Assembly (NCBI RefSeq): GCF_900089585.1
Contig: NZ_FLRH01000003.1
Location: forward strand, 3,114,501 to 3,178,500
Direction of reading: 5' to 3'
Source of the DNA: Micromonospora sediminicola
GTDB taxonomy: Bacteria > Actinomycetota > Actinomycetes > Mycobacteriales > Micromonosporaceae
Length of the DNA: 64,000 bases
Of the stretch, positions 23,430 to 31,527 are shown piece by piece (the first letter of the stretch is position 1; each line of letters begins with the position of its first letter). Below the pieces are notes generated by a model that was not told where the DNA came from, did not search any database, and saw nothing but the letters and a program-made list of their open reading frames with translations. Both the position numbers and the translations under genes were made by a program.

Positions 23430-24434
23430 GTGCGCGGTCCTGCGATGACGGACGTGGCTCGCCTCGCCGGGGTGTCGCACCAGACGGTGTCCCGGGTCCT
23501 CAACGGGCATCCCAACGTGCGCGAGCAGACCCGGCTCCGGGTCCAGGCGGCCATCACCGAACTCGGCTACCGGCCCAACCGCGCCGCCCGCGCGCTGGTC
23601 ACCGGCCGGTCCCAGGTGATCGGCGTGGTCGCGCAGAACACCACCCTCTACGGGCCGGCCTCCCTGCTGGCCGCGCTGGAGCAGACCGCCGCCGAGGCCG
23701 GTTTCGCGGTCAGCGTCGGCAGTGTGAGCGACCTCGACCACCGCTCCATCTCCGCGGCGGTGGAACGGCACCTGGCCCACCGGGTCGCCGGCATCGTGGT
23801 GATCGCGCCGGTCGAGTCCGCCGGGGAGGCGCTGGAGCGACTTCCCCAGGACGTGCCGCTGGTGACCGTCGACGGCGACCCGCGCCGACCGATCCCGCTG
23901 GTGACGGTCGACCAGGTCGCCGGCGCCCGGGCCGCCACCCAGCACCTCCTCGACGCCGGGCACCGCACGGTCTGGCACGTCTCCGGCCCGTCGGACTGGT
24001 TCGACAGCGCCGGCCGGATCGAGGGCTGGCGCGAGGCCCTGCAGCTGGCCGGCGCCGAGATACCGCCACTGGTCCCGGCCGACTGGTCCGCCGCCGCCGG
24101 CTACCGGTCCGGGCAGATGCTGGCCCGCATGCCCGAGGTCACCGCCGTCTTCACCGCAAACGACCACCTCGCGCTCGGCGTGCTCCGCGCGCTGCACGAG
24201 CACGGCCGGCGGGTGCCGGACGACATCAGCGTGGTCGGGTTCGACGACGTCCCCGAGGCGGCCTACTTCATCCCGCCGCTGACCACCGTGCGCCCCGACT
24301 TCGCGGCGGTCGCCGGGGCCAGCCTCGACCTGCTGCTGGCGCAGATCGAGTCGGCCGGCGTCGGCCCGTTGCGCCAGACCATCGCGCCGACGCTGATCCC
24401 GCGACGCAGCGTGGGTCCACCGCCGCGGCGCTGA
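23430..24434 (+). CDS. LacI-family transcriptional regulator, probable arabinose/xylan regulon repressor
   Basis: 334 residues. The HTH and hinge helix (MTDVARLAGVSHQTVSRVLN, then ITELGYRPNRAARAL) occupy about residues 6-60, followed by a periplasmic-binding-like ligand core (IGVVAQNTTLYGPASLLAAL, VPLVTVDGD, FTANDHLALGVLRAL, ISVVGFDDVPEAAYF). The start GTG at 23430 is chosen because GTGAGG lies 5 nt upstream and the HTH follows at once; the frame continues upstream without similarity. Seven 14-bp sites of LacI-family type flank the surrounding catabolic genes, and this is the only LacI-type regulator in the window, so it is the best candidate to bind them. Effector (arabinose or an arabino-oligosaccharide) is inferred. 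No operator copy lies before its own gene. Confidence 0.88.
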   Translation: MRGPAMTDVARLAGVSHQTVSRVLNGHPNVREQTRLRVQAAITELGYRPNRAARALVTGRSQVIGVVAQNTTLYGPASLLAALEQTAAEAGFAVSVGSVSDLDHRSISAAVERHLAHRVAGIVVIAPVESAGEALERLPQDVPLVTVDGDPRRPIPLVTVDQVAGARAATQHLLDAGHRTVWHVSGPSDWFDSAGRIEGWREALQLAGAEIPPLVPADWSAAAGYRSGQMLARMPEVTAVFTANDHLALGVLRALHEHGRRVPDDISVVGFDDVPEAAYFIPPLTTVRPDFAAVAGASLDLLLAQIESAGVGPLRQTIAPTLIPRRSVGPPPRR

Positions 24435-24440
24435 GCCGGG

Positions 24441-25382
24441 TCAGATCGGGAAGCGGCCACGCCGCCACTGCCAGTGGCGGCCGGCGCGGAGGTGGTCGAC
24501 GACCGCGCGCTGGAGCACGGTGCGGCGCGGCAGCTCGTCGAGCGGCGTGCTCAGCGTGCGGAACACGAACCGCAGCACCTCGACGTCGCCGTCCAGCCCT
24601 TCCTGCTCCTCGTAGGGCTCCAGCGCGAACCGCCGCTGGAAGCGGATGATGTTCGAGTCGTCCGGCAGGTATTCGCGCAGTTGCGGGTCGAGCAGCCACG
24701 AGCCGCAGGAGAACTCCGTGTAGGGCTCGTCCGGGAAGTGGCGCGGGAAGAACGCGCGGGCCTCGTCGAGCGACGCCGTGACCGCCTGCGGGGTCAGCGG
24801 CCCCGCGTCGGGGATGTGCAGGCCGATGGTCTCGCCACGCTGGTGCTGGAGCCGGCCCAGCTCGTAGAGGCCGCCGCGGGTGTGCAGCGTCAGCCAGCTC
24901 TGCATGACCGGCCAGCCCTCGCCGTCCATCCGCCGGTCGACGGCCAGGTTGCGGCCCAGGTCGGCCAGCGTCGCCCAGGACACGGCGTCGGGCACGCCGT
25001 GGTCGCGGTGGTAGCCGCGCGTGACCGCCACCAGGGCCAGGTACGCGTAGACGTAGAGGTGCCGCCAGGCCGGACCCCGGTCGCGTGGCAGCGCCGGACC
25101 GGGCGGCAGCCACTCGTGGCCACCGAGGTCGGCGCGGACTATCGCGGTCGAGCGGTCGAGCAGCCAGCGCAGCTCCGGGGTCCACAGTGGGGAGCCCGGG
25201 TCGGGCCAGCCGGCCAGGATCTCGGCGGCGTCGTCCGGTGGCACCGCGAGGCGGTCCAGCAGGGCGGGCGCGTCGGCCCGTGTGGGCAACGGCGCCGACG
25301 GGTGGTCGGCGGCGAGCCGGTGCACGCGGTCGACCTCGTCGACCGGAACCCCGAGCCGCGCGGCGGTGTCGTCGAGATCCAC
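24441..25382 (-). CDS. GNAT-like acyltransferase domain protein (NAT_N plus GNAT_C type)
   Basis: 313 residues from GTG at 25382. An N-terminal helical part (about 1-100) leads to a C-terminal acyltransferase-like half with WRHLYVYAYLALVAVTRGYH, LADLGRNLAVDRR, SWLTLHTRGGLYELGRLQHQ and EFSCGSWLLDPQLREYLP. These resemble the NAT_N/GNAT_C pair that Pfam describes in proteins annotated as acyltransferase domain-containing; substrate is unknown. A -10-like TAGGGT lies 7 nt before the GTG with no ribosome site, so the gene is probably leaderless from 25382, rather than starting at the upstream ATG with its Pro/Arg-rich extension. It is convergent with the LacI gene with only 6 bp between stops. Confidence 0.7.
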   Translation of the reverse strand: MDLDDTAARLGVPVDEVDRVHRLAADHPSAPLPTRADAPALLDRLAVPPDDAAEILAGWPDPGSPLWTPELRWLLDRSTAIVRADLGGHEWLPPGPALPRDRGPAWRHLYVYAYLALVAVTRGYHRDHGVPDAVSWATLADLGRNLAVDRRMDGEGWPVMQSWLTLHTRGGLYELGRLQHQRGETIGLHIPDAGPLTPQAVTASLDEARAFFPRHFPDEPYTEFSCGSWLLDPQLREYLPDDSNIIRFQRRFALEPYEEQEGLDGDVEVLRFVFRTLSTPLDELPRRTVLQRAVVDHLRAGRHWQWRRGRFPI

Positions 25383-25389
25383 GTGAGCG

Positions 25390-25395
25390 ACCCTA
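25390..25395 (-). promoter_or_regulatory. -10 element for leaderless acyltransferase gene
   Basis: TAGGGT on the minus strand, 7 nt before the GTG at 25382. No clear -35 element is visible. Confidence 0.5.
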
Positions 25396-25454
25396 CCGAC
25401 CGGCGGGGGCGCGGCGACAGGCCCGATCCCGGGCCGGCGTGCCGGTGCGCGTGG

Positions 25455-25502
25455 TGGAGGTCGCCGCAAGGTCGTGAAGAATACTTGCGGAACCGACCTC
25501 CA
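25455..25502. other. Long near-perfect inverted repeat in divergent promoter region
   Basis: Nested arms: T-GGAGGTCG (25455-25463) with CGACCTCC-A (25494-25502) and CCGCAAG (25464-25470) with CTTGCGG (25484-25490), with a 3-nt bulge and a 13-nt loop. It lies between the divergent acyltransferase and M23 genes, 86 bp before the latter. It could be an operator dyad or a structured leader; nothing identifies it further. Confidence 0.55.
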
Positions 25503-25587
25503 TCAATGAGCATATCCTTCATGTTGACTGACGTGCATCGATGGGTGCGCGTCGGTTCCCCGGGTGGCCCAGGTGTGAGGAGTGCAG

Positions 25588-26523
25588 ATGAGGATTCCCC
25601 TTCGACGCGTGGCCGGAGTGCTCGCCGCCCTGGCGTTGACCATCGCCGGGGTGCTGACGGGCCCGACCGCCGCGCAGGCGGCCACGCCCGCCTGGCCGAC
25701 GTTGAGCGGCGGCACGTCCGGTCCGAACGTCGCGTCGGCCCAGTTCCTGCTCCGCCACCACGGCGGGACCCTGACCGTGGACGGCGCCTTCACGGCCGGG
25801 ACCACCACCGCGGTACGGACGTTCCAGGCCGCCAACGGGCTCACCGCCGACGGGGTCGTCGGTTCCCTGACCTGGGCCCGCCTCGTGGTGACCCTGGACG
25901 CCGGCGCCAACAACAACGCCGTACGTGCACTGCAGACCGCGCTCAACAAGTACGGCTACGGCCTCACCGTCGACGGCGCCTGGGGCGCGGCCACCACCAA
26001 CGCCGTGACCAGCTTCAAGACCGCCAGAGGGCTCACCGGCGGCGCCACCGTCGGCGCGACCACCTGGCAGTGGCTCCTCGGGGACGGTGGTGGTGGAGGC
26101 ACCTACGCCCTGGTCATCGGGCGCTCGGTGCTGCCGCGCACCGAGTACGACGATCCGCACCACGACTATCCGGCGATCGACCTGCCCACCAACAGCGGCG
26201 TGACGACGTACGCGATCACCGCCGGCACGGTCGGCCACGCCGGCGGTGGGTGCGGCTACGGCATCGGCATCACCGCCGACGACGGCACCTACTACCTGTA
26301 CTGCCACCTGTCCTCCCGGGCGGTGGCCGACGGGGCGCGGGTCGTCGCGGGCCAGGTCATCGGCTACACCGGCTCCACCGGCAACTCCACCGGCCCGCAC
26401 CTGCACCTGGAGGTACGGGTCGGCGGCGCGAACCGCTGCCCGCAGAATCTCCTGCTGGCCCTCTACGACGGGTCGGCCGTGCCGGCCCCGGCCACCCTCC
26501 CGTCGACCGGCTGCACCTACTGA
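25588..26523 (+). CDS. Secreted M23 metallopeptidase with two peptidoglycan-binding domains
   Basis: 311 residues. Signal peptide (about 1-32, ending AQAAT), two PG_binding_1-type repeats (about 35-100 and 103-165: VDGAFTAGTTTAVRTFQ, VDGAWGAATTNAVTSFK), a Gly-rich linker, then an M23 endopeptidase. Zinc ligands are seen as the HHDYPAID segment (His191/192 and Asp198), His240 in LYCH and the HLH motif at 271-273. The spacing from His to Asp is slightly longer than the textbook HxxxD. It should cut peptide cross-links in cell-wall peptidoglycan outside the cell. ATG at 25588 follows GAGGAG; an in-frame GTG 6 nt earlier is less likely. A hairpin shared with the next convergent gene closes it. 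Confidence 0.9.
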   Translation: MRIPLRRVAGVLAALALTIAGVLTGPTAAQAATPAWPTLSGGTSGPNVASAQFLLRHHGGTLTVDGAFTAGTTTAVRTFQAANGLTADGVVGSLTWARLVVTLDAGANNNAVRALQTALNKYGYGLTVDGAWGAATTNAVTSFKTARGLTGGATVGATTWQWLLGDGGGGGTYALVIGRSVLPRTEYDDPHHDYPAIDLPTNSGVTTYAITAGTVGHAGGGCGYGIGITADDGTYYLYCHLSSRAVADGARVVAGQVIGYTGSTGNSTGPHLHLEVRVGGANRCPQNLLLALYDGSAVPAPATLPSTGCTY

Positions 26524-26530
26524 CGGGGAC

Positions 26531-26572
26531 GGGGCGGCGCGGGCGACCCGTCCGGATCGTCCGCGCCGCCCC
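26531..26572. terminator. Bidirectional hairpin terminator
   Basis: Perfect 12-bp stem (26531-26542 with 26561-26572) between the convergent M23 and GHL10 genes, 7 nt from each stop. Confidence 0.8.
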
Positions 26573-26578
26573 GGGCGC

Positions 26579-28999
26579 TCAGGCGAGCTCCGCCCAGCGG
26601 GCGTACATGGTGAGGTCACGGACGGTGCGCCGGGTCAGCTCCGGCGGCACGCCGTCCCCCCAACCGGCGGCGACGGTCGCCGCCCTGCGCAGCTGCCGCG
26701 CGGCGGCGTCGGCCGACCGGTCGGGCAACCCGTCGGCCAGCAGCCGTTCGGCCGTGGCGAGCCGGAGCCGGACCCCGGCCGTGGTGGCGCCCGGCGCGCA
26801 GGCCGTGGCCTGACGCAGCGCCTCCCGCAGCGACGCCGTCCCGGCGCGGGCGGCGGCCCGGTAGTCGGCGTGCGGGACCGTCGCCCGGGTCCGGAACGTG
26901 CCTTCCCGCAGGGCCTCCTGCTGCCGGGCGTTGAGCTGGTTGTACGCGAACAGCGCCGCGCCGTCGGAGTCCGCGTCGTTCACCGCCCGCACCTGGTCGA
27001 GCATCAGATCGGGGGACGACCCCCGCAGCGGGCCGTAGGTGGCGGTGTAGAGCGGCACGTCGCCGACCCGGCGGCGCATCACGGCGGTGTCGTGCCCCAC
27101 CGAGTCCGCGGAGGTGCCGAAGGACATGCCGGTGAGGAAGTCCAGCGTGCCGGCGTCGACCCAGGCGCCCCAGTTCTGGAACTTCTTGGCCAGCCCGTCG
27201 GTCGGGTCGGCGAACACGGCGGCGGAGAGCTTCCGGTCGCCGGCGACCCGCCGCTGCATCGTGCGGACCTGGTCGACGAACGTGGTGACCTGCTTCTCCC
27301 GCCAGGCGTTCCAGGTGGGCCACTGCGGTGATTCGGGGTTCAGCGTGAACGGGTCCACGCCGTGCTCCGCGGCGAACGTCGCCCGGCTGTACGCGGAGTA
27401 GGAGAAGTCCGCGCCGTAGGGCAGGGAGACCGGGTAGCGGATGTAGTCCAGGTGCAGACCGTCCACGTCGTAGCCGCGCAGGATCTCCTCGAACGTGGCG
27501 AGCACGTGGGTGCGTACCGCCGGGATCGCCGCGTCCATCCAGTAGTAACCGGGCTCCATCCGGGACGGCTGCGGGCCGGTCTTGCCGACGTCCTCGCGCT
27601 CCACCGCCGCCCACTCGGGGTGCGCGGTGAGCACCGGTCCGCCGCCGGACTCGACGCCGACGAAGAAGGTGTGCGTCCAGGCGTGCAGCTCGATGCCCCG
27701 GGCGTGCGCCTCGGCGATCCAGACCTTGAGCGGGTCGAAGCCGCGCATCTCGGGCCGCTGGGCGGGCATGCCGGCCCGCTCGGCGACCGGGCTCGGGTAG
27801 ATGGTGTAGCCACCCCAGACCGTCTCGAGGAACACCATGTTGAACCCGGCCGCGGAGATCCGCTCCACCGTGGCGCGGATCTGCTCCGGGCTGGTCTCGA
27901 TCGGGCGGACCCAGAGGCCACGGCCCTCCACCGGACGGGACTCACGGGCCCGGTAACCGGCCACGTCGGCGCGGCGGGCGGCGTCGCGGGCCAGTTCCGC
28001 GGCGCGTTCCGGCTCGGCGGCGGCGGCGTCGCGGGCCCGGCCCAGCAGGCCCGCCGCCTCGGCGAGCGCGGTGTCCACGGCGGCCGGGTCGAACTCCAGG
28101 CAGCTCGCCCGCGCGGCCTGGCCGGCCTGGCGCGCCGCGGACACGGCGCGTTCCGCGCCGAGCAGGAAGCTCTCCGCGTCGACGTCCACCGTGACGGTGT
28201 CACCCTCGACGGCCACCCGGGCGCCGAGCGGGGCGTTCCCCTCCAGCCAGGAACCCCGTGAGCCGTGCCCGGACAGCACGAAGCCGTCGGCGGGCACAGC
28301 GCTGTCACCGCCCTGACGGGCGACCACCCGGCCGTCGCGGACGGTGATCTCGTAGCCGAAGTCGTTGGTTCCGGTGCGCTCCCGACCGGCGGCGGGGGTG
28401 TAGACGACGAGTTGCTCCGCGCCGCGGCACCCCGGGAAGCACTCGCCCTTGGCCGGGTCGACGCCGGCCGGGTTGGTGGTGGCGGTCGGGTCGGTGGCGT
28501 CGACGGTGGTCGTGGCCCGCCGGATCAGCAGGTTGCGCAGCTGCACCCGCTCACCGGCGCGCAGCCTGTCGCGCAGCCACCGTCGGTCGTCGACGCCACC
28601 GGCCTCGGGTGGGGAGGCGGACAGCACGGCGCCGTCGGCCGGGATGGCGTTGTTGCCGGGCTTCGGGCAGGAGTCGAGCGCGGTGCAGACGCTGATCACG
28701 TCGTACGCCCCGCCGCCGGCGGCGCGCAGCACCGCCTCGCCGCCGAAGGCGTTGGTCTTCGTCTCGGCCCCCGAGTCGGGGGTGTAGAGGGCGAGCACGC
28801 CGGCGGCGCGCGACGACGGATCGATGGCGTCGATCGTGGCGGTGGCGCCGTCGGCGGTCACGACGGTCGGCGCGCCGGACTCGGCGGCGGGTGGGGCGGC
28901 GGGCGGGGCGGCGGTGGCGGGAGCGGTCAGCAGCCCGAGCAGGACCACGCCGGCCGCCCCGCCGGCGGTGGCCCGGCGTAGGGGAGTGGGGGTAGGCAT
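26579..28999 (-). CDS. Secreted GHL10-family glycoside hydrolase-like protein
   Basis: 806 residues. Signal peptide (about 1-33), a Cys-containing beta-rich N-terminal half (about 40-290), a helical Ala/Arg-rich segment (about 290-350), and a GHL10 (PF02638, DUF187) barrel from about 360: GRGLWVRPIETSPEQIRATV, GFNMVFLETVWGGYTIYPS, HARGIELHAWTHTFFVG, VDGLHLDYIRYP. The family is GH10/GH13-like with no settled substrate. Start: no ribosome site precedes either ATG (29008 or 28999); the promoter places transcription start near 29000, favouring a leaderless ATG at 28999. It is divergent from the sugar importer, sharing a 160-bp control region with GntR-type operators, so it is probably the extracellular hydrolase that feeds that importer. 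Confidence 0.82.
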   Translation of the reverse strand: MPTPTPLRRATAGGAAGVVLLGLLTAPATAAPPAAPPAAESGAPTVVTADGATATIDAIDPSSRAAGVLALYTPDSGAETKTNAFGGEAVLRAAGGGAYDVISVCTALDSCPKPGNNAIPADGAVLSASPPEAGGVDDRRWLRDRLRAGERVQLRNLLIRRATTTVDATDPTATTNPAGVDPAKGECFPGCRGAEQLVVYTPAAGRERTGTNDFGYEITVRDGRVVARQGGDSAVPADGFVLSGHGSRGSWLEGNAPLGARVAVEGDTVTVDVDAESFLLGAERAVSAARQAGQAARASCLEFDPAAVDTALAEAAGLLGRARDAAAAEPERAAELARDAARRADVAGYRARESRPVEGRGLWVRPIETSPEQIRATVERISAAGFNMVFLETVWGGYTIYPSPVAERAGMPAQRPEMRGFDPLKVWIAEAHARGIELHAWTHTFFVGVESGGGPVLTAHPEWAAVEREDVGKTGPQPSRMEPGYYWMDAAIPAVRTHVLATFEEILRGYDVDGLHLDYIRYPVSLPYGADFSYSAYSRATFAAEHGVDPFTLNPESPQWPTWNAWREKQVTTFVDQVRTMQRRVAGDRKLSAAVFADPTDGLAKKFQNWGAWVDAGTLDFLTGMSFGTSADSVGHDTAVMRRRVGDVPLYTATYGPLRGSSPDLMLDQVRAVNDADSDGAALFAYNQLNARQQEALREGTFRTRATVPHADYRAAARAGTASLREALRQATACAPGATTAGVRLRLATAERLLADGLPDRSADAAARQLRRAATVAAGWGDGVPPELTRRTVRDLTMYARWAELA

Positions 29000-29006
29000 G
29001 CGGCCC

Positions 29007-29036
29007 ATCGTGTGGTCACTGGTACGGACAAGTCAA
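29007..29036 (-). promoter_or_regulatory. Promoter for GHL10 with GntR/HutC-type operator
   Basis: Minus strand TTGACT (29036-29031), 18-bp spacer, CACGAT (29012-29007). The operator ACTGGTACGGACAAGT on the plus strand covers 29018-29033, overlapping -35 and spacer. It resembles DasR-type sites (ACTGGT...ACCAGT symmetry). Confidence 0.62.
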
Positions 29037-29089
29037 GGCTTCAATCGGATAAACAAACCGGACACCGGGCGCAAAAGACGAGCTGGGGC

Positions 29090-29142
29090 TTGACGCGGCG
29101 GTGATCGTGGTCCAGTGTCTCCGGCAACTGGTCCGTACCACT
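29090..29142 (+). promoter_or_regulatory. Promoter and GntR/HutC-type operator for the sugar importer operon
   Basis: TTGACG (29090-29095), 17-bp spacer, a weak -10 CAGTGT (29113-29118). The operator ACTGGTCCGTACCACT at 29127-29142 covers the expected transcription start. It shares the half-site ACTGGT and the central CG step with the site at 29018-29033. Confidence 0.62.
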
Positions 29143-29167
29143 CATCCCCCACGCATGGAGGACCCTC

Positions 29168-30478
29168 ATGAGGCGTACCCGCGCCTTCGCCGCGGCCGCA
29201 GTGGCCGCCGCGTTCTTCCTCAGCGGCTGCGGCCTGTCCAGCGGCGACGACGCCGGCGCCGGCGGCTCGAACGACCCGATCAACGGTGAGGTCAAGGGCG
29301 ACATCACGTTCGCCACGCTGGCCCTGAAGCCCACCTTCGACGACTACATCAACGGTCTGATCGAGAAGTTCGAGGCGCAGCACCCGGGCACCAACGTGAC
29401 CTGGGTCGACCTGCCGTTCCAGGGCGCCCAGGAGAAGATCACCAACGACGCCCAGGCGGGCACCCTGCCCGACGTGGTCAACCTCAACCCGAACTTCGCC
29501 CAGAAGCTGGAGAAGCAGGGCGTCTTCGTGGACATGGAGACCAACGCCGCCGACGTCAAGGACTCCTTCGTCCCCGGCGCGTGGGACGCGTTCAAGGTCC
29601 CCGGCCAGGCCGGCTCGTACGGCCTGCCGTGGTATCTCACCAGCGAGATCACCATGTACAACAAGGACCTCTTCGCCCAGGCCGGGATGCCCGGCGCCGC
29701 CCCGCCGAAGACCATCGACGAACTGCTCACCCAGGCTGAGAAGATCTCCACCGCCGGCAAGGGCCGCTTCTACGGCTGGCACCCGGCGCTGGAGAACACG
29801 TTCGTGCCGAACCTGGCGAAGCTGGGCGTCCCGCTGCTCAACGACGACGCCAGCAAGTGGACCTTCAACACCCCCGAGGCGGTCCAGTACGTCACCCGGC
29901 TGCGTGACCTCTACGCCAGCAAGGCGATCGCGCCGGACTGGCTGACCCAGGACCACGCCAAGGAGACCGAGGCGTACTCGGCCGGACGGGTGGCGCTGTT
30001 CCCGTCCGGGCCGAACTTCCTCAAGGTCGTCGGCCAGAACGCCCCGGCCGTCGCCAAGGCCACCGGGGTCGCGCCGCAGATCGCCAGCGCCGACGGCACC
30101 ACCAACATGTCGGTGATGGGCCTGCTCGTGCCGAAGAAGAGCAAGAACCCGGCCACCGCGCTGGAGTTCGCCAAGTTCGTCAGCAACGCGGAGAACCAGC
30201 TCGCCTTCGCCAAGATCGTGACGATCCTGCCGTCCACCTCGGACTCGCTCAAGGACCCGTACTTCACCCAGGTGGACGCCGCCGACCCGACCGCGCAGGC
30301 CCGCCGGATCTCGGCCGAGCAGATCGCCAAGGCGCAGAACCTCACCCCGGTGCAGTGGGACGACCGCACCAAGGCCCTGGTGATCGGCAAGGTGCAGCTC
30401 GCCGTCAAGGGCGACCTCGACCCGAAGGCCGCTCTGGACCAGGCCGTGGACGAGGCCAACAAGCTGCTCGCCCGCTGA
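29168..30478 (+). CDS. Carbohydrate ABC transporter substrate-binding lipoprotein (SBP_bac_1)
   Basis: 436 residues. Lipoprotein signal with lipobox LSGC (Cys about residue 21), Gly/Asp tether, then a family 1 solute-binding fold: VTWVDLPFQGAQEKITNDAQ, LPDVVNLNPNFAQKL, YGLPWYLTSEITMYNKDLFA, YSAGRVALFPSGPNFLKVV, MGLLVPKKSKNPATALEFAK. This family (MalE/UgpB-like) binds oligosaccharides. ATG at 29168 with GGAGG 7-9 nt before it. It heads an operon that also encodes two permeases but no ATPase; as in many actinobacterial sugar importers, a shared MsiK-type ATPase elsewhere would energise it. Ligand unknown, probably the product of the divergent GHL10 enzyme. Confidence 0.9.
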   Translation: MRRTRAFAAAAVAAAFFLSGCGLSSGDDAGAGGSNDPINGEVKGDITFATLALKPTFDDYINGLIEKFEAQHPGTNVTWVDLPFQGAQEKITNDAQAGTLPDVVNLNPNFAQKLEKQGVFVDMETNAADVKDSFVPGAWDAFKVPGQAGSYGLPWYLTSEITMYNKDLFAQAGMPGAAPPKTIDELLTQAEKISTAGKGRFYGWHPALENTFVPNLAKLGVPLLNDDASKWTFNTPEAVQYVTRLRDLYASKAIAPDWLTQDHAKETEAYSAGRVALFPSGPNFLKVVGQNAPAVAKATGVAPQIASADGTTNMSVMGLLVPKKSKNPATALEFAKFVSNAENQLAFAKIVTILPSTSDSLKDPYFTQVDAADPTAQARRISAEQIAKAQNLTPVQWDDRTKALVIGKVQLAVKGDLDPKAALDQAVDEANKLLAR

Positions 30479-30484
30479 CCCGCC

Positions 30485-30514
30485 GGCGCCGCCCGGCTCC
30501 GGCCGGGCGGCGCC
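30485..30514 (+). terminator. Intercistronic hairpin after the sugar-binding lipoprotein gene
   Basis: Perfect 12-bp stem (30485-30496 with 30503-30514) and 6-nt loop, 6 nt after the stop and 31 nt before the permease start. Likely partial termination or message stabilisation. Confidence 0.75.
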
Positions 30515-30545
30515 ACCCTCCCCTCCACGACAGGAGCTCACCGAC

Positions 30546-31430
30546 GTGATCGGCCGTCGCTGGTACGTGCCCTGGCTGTTCCTCACCCCCGCGCTGCTCG
30601 TCACCGCACTGATGACGTGGGGGCCGCTCGCCAACACCGGCGTGCTGGCGTTCACCGACGCGCAGGCGCTCGGCGGGGGGCAGTTCACCGGGCTGGCCAA
30701 CTTCACCCGGCTGGCCGACGACACCGAGTTCTTCCGGGCGCTCGGCAACACCGCGCTCTACCTGGTCGTCGTGGTGCCCGCGCTGGTGCTGCTGCCCCTG
30801 CTGCTCGCCCAGCTGGTGCACGCCAAGCTGCCCGGCATCGGCGCGTTCCGGGCGGTGTTCTACACCCCCGTCATCGCCTCGATGGTCGTGGTCGGCCTGA
30901 TCTGGAGCTGGCTGCTCTCCTCCGACGGCCTGGTCAACGCCGTACTCGTGAAGCTGCGGGTGGTCGCCGAGCCGCTGCCCTTCCTCACCGACGCCACCCT
31001 GCTGCTGTTCGCCTGCATGCTGGTGACGGTCTGGAAGGGCCTCGGCTACTACATGGTCATCTACCTGGCCGCCCTGTCCAACGTGCCGAACGAGCTCTAC
31101 GAGGCGGCCCGGGTCGACGGCGCCGGCGCGGTCCGCCGGTTCCGCTCGGTCACCGTGCCGACCGTCCGTCCCACCATGTTGCTGGTCGGCACGCTCGCGG
31201 CGATCTCCGCGACCAAGGTCTTCGCCGAGATCTACGTGATGTCCTCCGGCACCGCCGGACCCGGTGGGCAGGCCAAGTCGATCGTCTACTACATCCGCGA
31301 GGTCGGTCTCGGCGTCGACGGTGAGATCGGGTACGCCTCCGCGATGAGCCTGACGCTCTTCGTCGGCACCCTCGGCCTCTCCGTCCTGGCGCTGGTGCTG
31401 CGCCGACGCAGCGAGAGGAACGAGGCATGA
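30546..31430 (+). CDS. Carbohydrate ABC transporter permease 1 (MalF/UgpA-like)
   Basis: 294 residues, six membrane segments, BPD_transp_1 family. The EAA loop that contacts the ATPase reads EAARVDGAGAVRRFRSVTVP (about residues 187-206). It starts MIGRRWYVPWLFLTPALLV, typical of MalF-like subunits without a long periplasmic insertion. GTG at 30546 with AGGAGCT upstream. Its stop overlaps the next permease start (ATGA at 31427). Confidence 0.9.
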   Translation: MIGRRWYVPWLFLTPALLVTALMTWGPLANTGVLAFTDAQALGGGQFTGLANFTRLADDTEFFRALGNTALYLVVVVPALVLLPLLLAQLVHAKLPGIGAFRAVFYTPVIASMVVVGLIWSWLLSSDGLVNAVLVKLRVVAEPLPFLTDATLLLFACMLVTVWKGLGYYMVIYLAALSNVPNELYEAARVDGAGAVRRFRSVTVPTVRPTMLLVGTLAAISATKVFAEIYVMSSGTAGPGGQAKSIVYYIREVGLGVDGEIGYASAMSLTLFVGTLGLSVLALVLRRRSERNEA

Positions 31431-31527
31431 GCGAACGCACCGAGCGGAGCGAGGGCCGTGAGGGCATGCCCGGCCAGCAGGGCATGAGCGAACGCACCGA
31501 GCGGAGCGAGGGCCGTGAGGGCATGCC
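31424..31527 (+). repeat. Direct repeat of 47 bp, two copies, each carrying a start codon
   Basis: Copies at 31424-31470 and 31481-31527 are identical and offset by 57 bp, so they duplicate 19 codons in frame. The encoded unit is MSERTERSEGREGMP. Similar GAGCG-rich short repeats are, from memory, common in Micromonospora and Salinispora genomes, often at gene starts. The duplication adds two spare start codons to the permease. Confidence 0.9.

Noticed and set aside
25383..25587. c-di-AMP (ydaO) riboswitch before the M23 peptidase
   Set aside because: Such switches precede some actinobacterial cell-wall hydrolases, but the conserved ydaO core is not visible; only an inverted repeat is present.
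29104..29119. Possible third GntR half-site (GTGGTCCAGTGT) near the importer -10
   Set aside because: Only half of the dyad matches; kept out of the operator list.
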